Assembly: GCF_042688385.1 (NCBI RefSeq)
Contig: NZ_JBHUPY010000001.1
Coordinates: 968,137-1,032,136, forward strand
Length of the DNA stretch: 64,000 bases
Direction: 5' to 3'
From: Herpetosiphon sp042688385
Lineage (GTDB): Bacteria; Chloroflexota; Chloroflexia; Chloroflexales; Herpetosiphonaceae
The translations under genes and the position numbers were made by a program. Below are positions 57,884 to 64,000 of this stretch, in pieces. Position 1 is the first letter of the stretch, and each line of letters opens with the position of its first letter. A model generated the notes under the pieces. That model was not told the DNA's origin. It ran no database searches and worked only from the letters and a program-made list of their open reading frames with translations.

Positions 57884-60318
57884 TGGGGTTGCGATTTGCG
57901 TTTAATTATGCTTGGCGCTCGTTGCGCCTAGGTGGCCAGCGCACAGTGCTGGCAATTATTTGTATCGCTTTTGGCGTGATGTCGCTTGGCGCGATGCAAA
58001 GTTTATCCACGGCGATCAATCGAAGCTTTGTTGAAAATCGAGTCAGCGCTGGCGGCGATGCCGCGCTCAATTGGCCTAATGGCCCAATTGGTCCTGAGCA
58101 ACAAGCCCAACTTGAGCAGCTGAAGCAAACTGGCGTGATTGGGGATTATGTGGTCTATTCGGCGATTCTGCCGAGTATGCTCAAACCTGCTGGCGGCGAT
58201 CATGTGATTTTTAGTGGCATGGGCTATGGAATCGATCCCGCAACCTATCCATTATTGGGCGAGTTGCATGTAAGCGAGCCGGCCAACGCTAGCATGGTCG
58301 AGCTATTCAAACAGCCCGATGCAGTTGTGCTGAGTGAGGTTTTGGCCAAGCAGCACGATTTACAGCTTGGCCAAGAGTTGGTGATGCTGATTGAACAAGG
58401 GACAATTCCCAAACGGCTCAAATTGGTCGGCTTCGTGGATCGAGTGCCGAATATGAACGCCGATAGTTTATTTTTCAGCCTTGAAACTGCGAATAGCCTG
58501 GATGGCAAAGCTGCTTTGAATTCGGTGCGGGTGGTTTGGGGTCAGCAAGGCCCGCAAGTTGCTGCCTTAGAGCAAGCAGGCTGGCTGGTTTCAGTCGTAA
58601 GCAACGAGCCATCGAATACAGCTGCCTTTTTTAACATGACCTTGCGTGGTGCTGGCGTGTTGGGCTTGATCGTCAGCGGGATTGGGGTGGCAAACACGAT
58701 GCAAGTGGTGTTGGCTCGTCGCCGCAACGAAATCGCCATCCTCAAAACCTTGGGCTACCGTGGCCCACAACTCTTGCTGTTATTTGGCTTGGAAACCGCC
58801 TTGCTTGGCTTAATTGGCAGTATTTTTGGGGCTCTTGCCGCCGTGTTGATTGGCGATCAATTAACTGGTTTGTTTGAACGCACCAGTGCCTTTATGTTGC
58901 CAACGGTGGTTGATTGGCAAATTTTGGCGGCGGCAGTGGGCTTGGGCATCGCGACAACCTTGATTTTTGGCATGGTGGCGATTGTTAAGGCCAATGCTGT
59001 GCGGCCTGGTTCGTTGTTGCGCACTGGCCCAATTGAGGTGAACCCAACCACTCGCCGCGCTATGCTTGGTTTGTATGCTGGTTTGGGTGCAATGTTTGCC
59101 TTGGTTGCCAGCATCAGCATGGGTTCATTTGGGGCTGGAATGATCGTGTTTGTTGGCGCGCTGGTTGGCTTGGCCTTGCTTAATTGGCTGTTTCAGGGCA
59201 TTTTGTGGTTGGTTGCCAAAATACCATTGCCTGGTTATTGGCTGCGTTTGGCCAGCCGCAATATGCAGCGCAACGGCCAACGAGCAACGTTTGCAATTAT
59301 CGCTTTAGCAATTGGCGTATTTACGATTGGCTTTTCGGCAACGGCCTTGCTAACGGTCAAAAAACAGCTTGATCTGCGGGCCGACCCCAACACTGATCTT
59401 ACGCGGGCCTTGTGGATGATTACTGCCCCAAGCGACGAGCCGCAGGTGACGGCAATGTTACAGCAACTGCAACAACCAGCGCTTGAGCCAATTCGCATGC
59501 TCGATGTTACCATTGCCTTGCCTGACAGCGAAGATGGGCCGATTCAGGCTGCTGCTCGCAGTCGCGATCAACTTGCTGATGTGCAATTGACTGAGGGCGA
59601 ATGGCAAGCTGGCGTTGATGAGATGATGTTTGAAACGTGGTTTTTCAGTGATATTCCACTTGGCAGCGAATTTGCAGTTATTGGCTCAAATCAGAAGCTG
59701 CGTTTGGTTGGCCGCTATGATGCCACCGGTAGCCAAGCATCAAGCCCAATCGTGATCAGTCCGGCAGCTCTGCAGCAACTTCCAGTCAAGCGCGGTAGTT
59801 CAATCTATATCCTGAATTTGCCGATTAATCAATTGAGTACGGTAACCAGCACGGTTAATCAAGCGCTGCCCCAAGCCTTTGTCTATAACGAAGTTGACTT
59901 GTATAACGCGACGCAAATGCTCTATAAATCGCTGGGCATGTTTGCGATCGCAGTGGCTAGCTTGGCCTTTGTAGCAGGCGTGGTGCTGATTGCGAATGCG
60001 GTTGGTTTGGCCTTATTTGAGCGCCGCCGCGAAATGGGCATTTTCAAGGCGGTTGGCTATAGCACCAGCAATTTACTGCGCAGCATTAGCATGGAATATA
60101 GTTTGATTGGCTTAATTGCTGGCAGCTTTGGGATGCTGGCGGTGTGGATTGCAATTGTTGTGCTCAACACGCTCCAGCCAAAAGCCAAAATGGGGCTTGA
60201 TTTCATTCCTGGCTTGCTGATTTTTGGTTGTTCGATTGGTCTTGCCTTGTTGACCGCATTGGCGGTTGCTTGGCGACCTGCTCATCGACGACCATTGCAT
60301 GTGCTACGTGAGGAGTAA
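57883..60318 (+). CDS. FtsX-family ABC permease, two FtsX domains
   Basis: 811 aa. N-terminal span (TVLAIICIAFGVMSLGAM) and a MacB-like extracytoplasmic domain of about 220 residues, then three spans of a first FtsX domain (MQVVLARRRNEIAILKTLGY motif), then a central fourth-span region, a second periplasmic domain, and a second FtsX domain with LFERRREMGIFKAVGYSTS. This 10-span plan matches duplicated FtsX permeases rather than single-domain MacB. Pairs with the ATPase 1 base upstream. The giant regulator follows after 27 bp and the RiPP precursor array after 3.4 kb, so export or immunity for those peptides is possible. Confidence 0.88.
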   Translation: MGLRFAFNYAWRSLRLGGQRTVLAIICIAFGVMSLGAMQSLSTAINRSFVENRVSAGGDAALNWPNGPIGPEQQAQLEQLKQTGVIGDYVVYSAILPSMLKPAGGDHVIFSGMGYGIDPATYPLLGELHVSEPANASMVELFKQPDAVVLSEVLAKQHDLQLGQELVMLIEQGTIPKRLKLVGFVDRVPNMNADSLFFSLETANSLDGKAALNSVRVVWGQQGPQVAALEQAGWLVSVVSNEPSNTAAFFNMTLRGAGVLGLIVSGIGVANTMQVVLARRRNEIAILKTLGYRGPQLLLLFGLETALLGLIGSIFGALAAVLIGDQLTGLFERTSAFMLPTVVDWQILAAAVGLGIATTLIFGMVAIVKANAVRPGSLLRTGPIEVNPTTRRAMLGLYAGLGAMFALVASISMGSFGAGMIVFVGALVGLALLNWLFQGILWLVAKIPLPGYWLRLASRNMQRNGQRATFAIIALAIGVFTIGFSATALLTVKKQLDLRADPNTDLTRALWMITAPSDEPQVTAMLQQLQQPALEPIRMLDVTIALPDSEDGPIQAAARSRDQLADVQLTEGEWQAGVDEMMFETWFFSDIPLGSEFAVIGSNQKLRLVGRYDATGSQASSPIVISPAALQQLPVKRGSSIYILNLPINQLSTVTSTVNQALPQAFVYNEVDLYNATQMLYKSLGMFAIAVASLAFVAGVVLIANAVGLALFERRREMGIFKAVGYSTSNLLRSISMEYSLIGLIAGSFGMLAVWIAIVVLNTLQPKAKMGLDFIPGLLIFGCSIGLALLTALAVAWRPAHRRPLHVLREE

Positions 60319-60345
60319 GCTGGCTTTTATGCTACACTGGAAATT

Positions 60346-63300
60346 GTGCAGCATACACGTGATTATCCACAACTGAATGACGATTTGATCGAACGCCCAC
60401 GCCTTCAAGCCCAATTGGAGGCGTGTTGGACATGCCGCTTAACTGTGGTTGTGGCGGCGGCTGGCTATGGCAAAACTACAATTCTGGCCCAGTGGATGCA
60501 GCAAACGCTTGGCGGCGATAGTTTGTGGTATGGCTTGAATAGCTCAACCGAGGCCGAGCAGCTTCAGCGCCTGCTGATTGGCTTAACGAAAAGCCGTTTT
60601 CCGCTGATTAAGCCAATCAACAGTTTGGCCGATTTGTTTGATTGCTGGGCAACCTTGGCTCCACGCCGCATTGCCTTGGTGCTTGATGATTGCCAGCAGT
60701 TGCAGGCCAGCGCTTGGAAGTTGTTGCAAGAAGTGCTGCGTTTTGCGCCAACTAATGTGCATCTAGTTGTGAGTAGCCGCCAATTGCCGCAGCTTGATTG
60801 GGCTAGTTTGGCGGCGCGTGGCCAATATCGCCAACTCAACGCCACTGAATTGCGATTTAGCGCGGCGGAAGTTGCCCAACTGTTGCCAAGCCAAAATTCT
60901 AGCCAACGTGAGGCTGCGTGGCAAGCAACCAATGGCTGGCCTGCTGGTTTACGTTTATGGCGAGCGTTGCCACATAGCTATCAAGGCACGATTGGCGCTT
61001 TTTTGGCGCAAGATGTTTTAGCCCAATTGCCCGCTCCTGTGCGCCGAACTGCCCAATTTGCTGCCCAGTTGCCATTTTTCAATCAAGCAGTGTTAACGGC
61101 AATGGCCGCGCCTGATCCGGCGAGTATCTGGCAATATAACTTGTTTGTTGTGCCCGATCATGCTGATTGGTGGCGCTTTGAGCCGTTTTGGCTGGAGGTT
61201 GTGCGCCAAGAGCCGTTGGCCGAAGCCGAGCAATTGCTGGCTCAAGCGGCAACTTGGTTTGATCAACAGGGGCATTATGAAGCGGCGCTCGATCTCTGGT
61301 GTCGCTTGGGCCAATGGTCAAAGGTAGTCGCGCGGCTCAAACAGGCTGGCTTAGCCTTGTTGGCCCAGCAGCAGCCAGTTTTGCAATGGTTGCAACAATT
61401 GCCAGCCAACGAGCGCCAAAGCGGCGAATTATTGCATGTGCATGGCTTGGCCTTGCGTGAACACGATCCGGTGTTGGCGGCCCAAACGTTGGCCTTGGCC
61501 GCCCAAGCCTACCGGGCTGAGCAACGCTACGCCGAGGCTTTTCAGGTGGTTGGCGAACAATGTTTAATCTATTTTTGGCAAGGCGACGAGCAAGCCTTGT
61601 TTGCTGCTGCCCGCGAAAGTTTTAGCCTCAAAAGTTTTGTTTGGTATCGCCAACGCCGCGATTTATTGAAATTTCCTTTATTGCTGTTTCAGATCAAGCG
61701 TGGGCGCTATCTCAAGGCCTTGGCAACGGCTCAAAGTTTGGCCCATAGCGAATTGCCCTTCTTTTGGCGGTGGGTTGCGGCTTGTGTTGTCGGCGGCTTG
61801 TATACCATTTTGACCTTGCCGAATGAAGGCATTCAATGGCTCGAAGCGTGGTTGCAACATCCACAAGTGCAAGCCGAGCCAGCCATGCGCATGAGCTTGT
61901 TGGATCTCTTGGCAACCTGCTTGATGAGCCGCTCGACTCCTGAAGATCGCTTGCTTGCCCAAGATTTGGCTGAGCAGGCCAGTCGGCTGAGCGAGCGTTA
62001 TGGCGTGCGTTTGACCCGTTTGCAAACGCGCGGAACCAAGCTTGGGCTGGCCTTGCTTGAGGCTGATCGGCCAACGACCGAGCGTTTGATTAAACAATTG
62101 TTACAGCCAAGCGATGAGCCATTGCCCTCAATTATGCGTAATCGCTTGCTGGCATTACGGGCGTTTGCCTGGGCCAGTTTAGGCGAAATTAAATTGGCTC
62201 AGCACGATGCAACCAGCAGCGAGCGCGGCCTGATTCGCGATGATGCGTTATATGGCGCTGATCCGCGCATGTGGTTGATGTTGGCCCAAGCATGGTTTTG
62301 CTGTGGCGAATATCGCCGTGCGTTGGCAGCCTTGGAGCGCGCCAAGCCCATGATTGAAGCGGCGCAATCGCCAATTTTGCGCTTACGTGCTGGCCTGGTG
62401 CAGCTTGCTAGCCGTTGGCAATTGCAGCCAAGCACCCAGTTAATTGGCGAAGCCACCGCAATTTGGCGCGATTATTTGACTGATGGCGATCGCCATATGA
62501 ATGCCACGCCATTAATCTTGACGACGTTGCTGGTTGAATTGGGCTTGCGCACGGGGATTGCGCCCCAACGAATTGCTCAATTTCTAGCCGAGCGTGATCG
62601 TGTAGCCCTCGAAGCGATGTGCTGGAAATTGTATGCCGAGTTGCCCGAGCAACAAAGCACGATGTTGCAACTTTTGGGTTTGTATGGCTCGGCGGCAAGC
62701 ATTGAACGCTTGTTGGAGGTGGTCAAACAAGCTTCGACCCAACAGCGCAAAATTGCCCAACAAAGCTTGGCCAGTATTCGCCAACGCCCAGCCTATGCGC
62801 TTAAGATTCAGCTTTTTGGTAGTTTACAGCTGTGGCGTGGTTCGGAGTTGGTTGATGCTCATGAGTGGGCACGCGAAAAGGCGCGTCAATTATTGGCCTT
62901 GTTGTTGCTGCAACGCCCGCGAATTATTAGCCGCGAAGCGGTGATCGAGCAGCTTTGGCCCGAACTTGCGCCTCAAGCAGCAGATGGTGCATTGCGCGTA
63001 ACGCTCAACGCCTTGCTGCATGTGCTGGAGCCAGAACGCAGCGGCGGCGCTAATTCGGCCTTTATTTTGAGCGAAGCTGCTGGTTTGCGCTTGAATCCGC
63101 AGGCCACAATTACCACCGATTATGCGCAATTTCAGAGCTTGCTGCAAACTGCGGCCCAGCATCGCCAGCAAGGAGCCATGCCCGCCGCGTTGCAGGCATA
63201 TCAAAGCGCCTTGGCGATCTATCAGGACGATTTGCTCAGCGATCTTGCCTATGCAGAATGGGTGCTTGATTGGCGCGAGCAAGCCTTAACTCAATTTGTC

Positions 63301-63498
63301 AACGCAACCAGCGAATATCTGGAATTATTGTTGGCCTATGGCCCAACCGCCGAGGCCATCCCCTACGCCGAACGCTTATTAAGCTATGACCCATATCACG
63401 AGCCAACCTACCAACGCTTAATCGACATCTACCTCATGTTGGGCAATATTAGCGCTGCCGAGCGCATCCGCAAACGCCTCGAACGTATTTCTTTGTAA
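60346..63498 (+). CDS. STAND ATPase regulator with C-terminal SARP (winged helix + BTAD)
   Basis: 1050 aa. MalT-like STAND module first: Walker A AAGYGKTT (residues 38-45), Walker B-like RIALVLDDC, VVSSRQLPQLDW, then about 500 residues of TPR-like helices. The C-terminus carries a winged helix (residues about 820-905; KIQLFGSLQLWRGSELVD, AVIEQLWPELAPQAADGALR) and a BTAD domain (915-1050; YQSALAIYQDDLLSDLAYAEW). This order is the reverse of the regulator at 19431-22583. GTG start at 60346 has only a weak GGAAA site. Likely activator of the precursor genes that begin 204 bp downstream; co-transcribed with the ABC pair. Confidence 0.83.
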   Translation: MQHTRDYPQLNDDLIERPRLQAQLEACWTCRLTVVVAAAGYGKTTILAQWMQQTLGGDSLWYGLNSSTEAEQLQRLLIGLTKSRFPLIKPINSLADLFDCWATLAPRRIALVLDDCQQLQASAWKLLQEVLRFAPTNVHLVVSSRQLPQLDWASLAARGQYRQLNATELRFSAAEVAQLLPSQNSSQREAAWQATNGWPAGLRLWRALPHSYQGTIGAFLAQDVLAQLPAPVRRTAQFAAQLPFFNQAVLTAMAAPDPASIWQYNLFVVPDHADWWRFEPFWLEVVRQEPLAEAEQLLAQAATWFDQQGHYEAALDLWCRLGQWSKVVARLKQAGLALLAQQQPVLQWLQQLPANERQSGELLHVHGLALREHDPVLAAQTLALAAQAYRAEQRYAEAFQVVGEQCLIYFWQGDEQALFAAARESFSLKSFVWYRQRRDLLKFPLLLFQIKRGRYLKALATAQSLAHSELPFFWRWVAACVVGGLYTILTLPNEGIQWLEAWLQHPQVQAEPAMRMSLLDLLATCLMSRSTPEDRLLAQDLAEQASRLSERYGVRLTRLQTRGTKLGLALLEADRPTTERLIKQLLQPSDEPLPSIMRNRLLALRAFAWASLGEIKLAQHDATSSERGLIRDDALYGADPRMWLMLAQAWFCCGEYRRALAALERAKPMIEAAQSPILRLRAGLVQLASRWQLQPSTQLIGEATAIWRDYLTDGDRHMNATPLILTTLLVELGLRTGIAPQRIAQFLAERDRVALEAMCWKLYAELPEQQSTMLQLLGLYGSAASIERLLEVVKQASTQQRKIAQQSLASIRQRPAYALKIQLFGSLQLWRGSELVDAHEWAREKARQLLALLLLQRPRIISREAVIEQLWPELAPQAADGALRVTLNALLHVLEPERSGGANSAFILSEAAGLRLNPQATITTDYAQFQSLLQTAAQHRQQGAMPAALQAYQSALAIYQDDLLSDLAYAEWVLDWREQALTQFVNATSEYLELLLAYGPTAEAIPYAERLLSYDPYHEPTYQRLIDIYLMLGNISAAERIRKRLERISL

Positions 63499-63701
63499 CA
63501 TTTTTATTCAAGTAAGTAGAATTTAATATTTTTTTATGATGAGCGATAGCCGATATATCGCTCTTATATCGGTTTAACTATCGTTGGCCAGATAGTTTGG
63601 GCCATGGCGTTGTGGTGTAATAGCCCTGTCAACAACGAGGTGCGCACCCAACGCTGACAAACACTGATAAACAGAACTTAGCCCACTAGGAGCACCACCC
63701 A
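63499..63701 (+). promoter_or_regulatory. Leader/promoter region of the RiPP precursor array
   Basis: An AT-rich stretch (63500-63537) is followed by three inverted repeats. GAGCGATA/TATCGCTC (63541-63548 and 63556-63563) and CCGATAT/ATATCGG (63550-63556 and 63566-63572) overlap, so only one can form at a time. AACTATC/GATAGTT (63576-63582 and 63591-63597) follows. A TGGTGTAAT extended -10-like sequence lies near 63610. The ribosome site AGGAG is at 63688-63692, 9 bases before the precursor ATG. Confidence 0.5.
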
Positions 63702-63890
63702 ATGGCAGATGTAAAAAATTTGATCGACGCTGAAGTGACCGCCGACGAAGCCGAATTGTTTGCTGATGAACTGGAAGAGCATGTAACCAACGTCGCCGCT
63801 GCTTGTATCTCATCGCTGGGTTCAATCAGCACCTCGGGTTCGCTCTGTACCGTCAGCACCTTCTGCACCGCCGCCGCCGAAGTTCAATAA
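63702..63890 (+). CDS. RiPP precursor peptide, lanthipeptide-like, copy 1
   Basis: 62 aa: an acidic leader of about 34 residues (MADVKNLIDAEVTADEAELF then ADELEEHVTNVAAA) with no Cys, and a core rich in Ser, Thr and Cys (CISSLGSISTSGSLCTVSTF, then CTAAAEVQ) with Cys35, Cys49 and Cys55. The leader ends in AAA, an AxA-like cleavage pattern; there is no double-Gly. The SLCT segment recalls nisin-like cores. A class I/II lanthipeptide is most likely, but an azole peptide (goadsporin-like) cannot be excluded because no modifying enzyme is inside the window. ATG 63702 with AGGAG 9 bases upstream. Confidence 0.75.
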   Translation: MADVKNLIDAEVTADEAELFADELEEHVTNVAAACISSLGSISTSGSLCTVSTFCTAAAEVQ

Positions 63891-63925
63891 TTTTGATCTT
63901 GCATTAGATAGTGAGGAATACCGCA

Positions 63926-64000
63926 ATGGCAGATGTAAAAAATTTGATCGACGCTGAAGTGACCGCCGACGAAGCCGAATTGTTTGCTGATGAACTGGAA
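63926..64000 (+). CDS. RiPP precursor peptide, copy 2 (cut by window end)
   Basis: The first 25 codons are visible and are identical in nucleotide sequence to the first 75 bases of copy 1 (63702-63776), beginning MADVKNLIDAEVTADEAELF. Starts 35 bp after the stop of copy 1 behind GAGGA (63913-63917). Identical leader DNA implies a very recent duplication or gene conversion; the core is outside the window, so whether it differs is unknown. Confidence 0.75.
   Translation, partial: MADVKNLIDAEVTADEAELFADELE

Overview
The window looks like chromosomal DNA of a filamentous Chloroflexota bacterium, most likely Herpetosiphon. This is judged from overall gene style: moderate GC, many GTG and TTG starts behind strong AAGGAG sites, TolB/NHL/WD40-like lipoproteins, SARP-type giant regulators, small Chloroflexi-type proteins and a dense family of intergenic repeats. 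No search was run, so the genus is an inference. No rRNA, tRNA or CRISPR array was seen.

Layout. 1-1.8 kb: decayed ssuE-ssuA'-'ssuC-ssuB sulfonate-uptake operon in which one deletion has joined the 5' end of ssuA to the 3' part of ssuC. 1.9-7.1 kb: two flippase-like membrane proteins, a lipoprotein and an FAD-dependent oxidoreductase. 7.5-17.6 kb (all minus): M32 carboxypeptidase, WD40-like lipoprotein, PGRP-type amidase, SpoIIE phosphatase plus NHL lipoprotein, small membrane protein, MalQ. 18.0-22.6 kb (minus): a three-gene operon of SARP/STAND regulator, a 197-aa protein with a borosin-leader-like N-terminus, and a tetrapyrrole-methylase-fold enzyme closely resembling the OphMA alpha-N-methyltransferase; an ECF sigma gene diverges from it. 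This is the best candidate for an undescribed system. 23.4-54.2 kb: mainly housekeeping genes (molybdopterin oxidoreductase, hflX, miaB, CPBP protease, nadK, DUF255 protein, galT, threonine aldolase, SIMPL protein, OsmC protein, queA, prfA, adenosine deaminase, valS), with some unknowns and an ATP-grasp protein. 54.2-56.3 kb: a DUF3105 protein sits between a T-box riboswitch with its sigma70 promoter and valS. 56.4-64 kb: a degenerate receiver protein, an ABC/FtsX exporter pair, a second giant regulator with reversed domain order, and the start of a tandem array of Ser/Thr/Cys-rich RiPP (lanthipeptide-like) precursors that runs off the window end.

How the parts work together. The two giant regulators each sit next to a probable peptide-modification locus: borosin-like near 18-22 kb and lanthipeptide-like from 63.7 kb. 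The ABC/FtsX pair is 27 bp upstream of the second regulator and may belong to that locus. The T-box makes expression of the DUF3105 protein and valyl-tRNA synthetase depend on uncharged tRNA, probably tRNA-Val.

Between genes the window is full of repeats: nine loci of a 130-245 bp GC-rich element, several with TGTACTGG-like terminal inverted repeats (MITE-like), and low-complexity tracts built from CTTCGTG, AGTCAAA-type heptamers, GGATGAA, CTATGTT and TATTGGC words.
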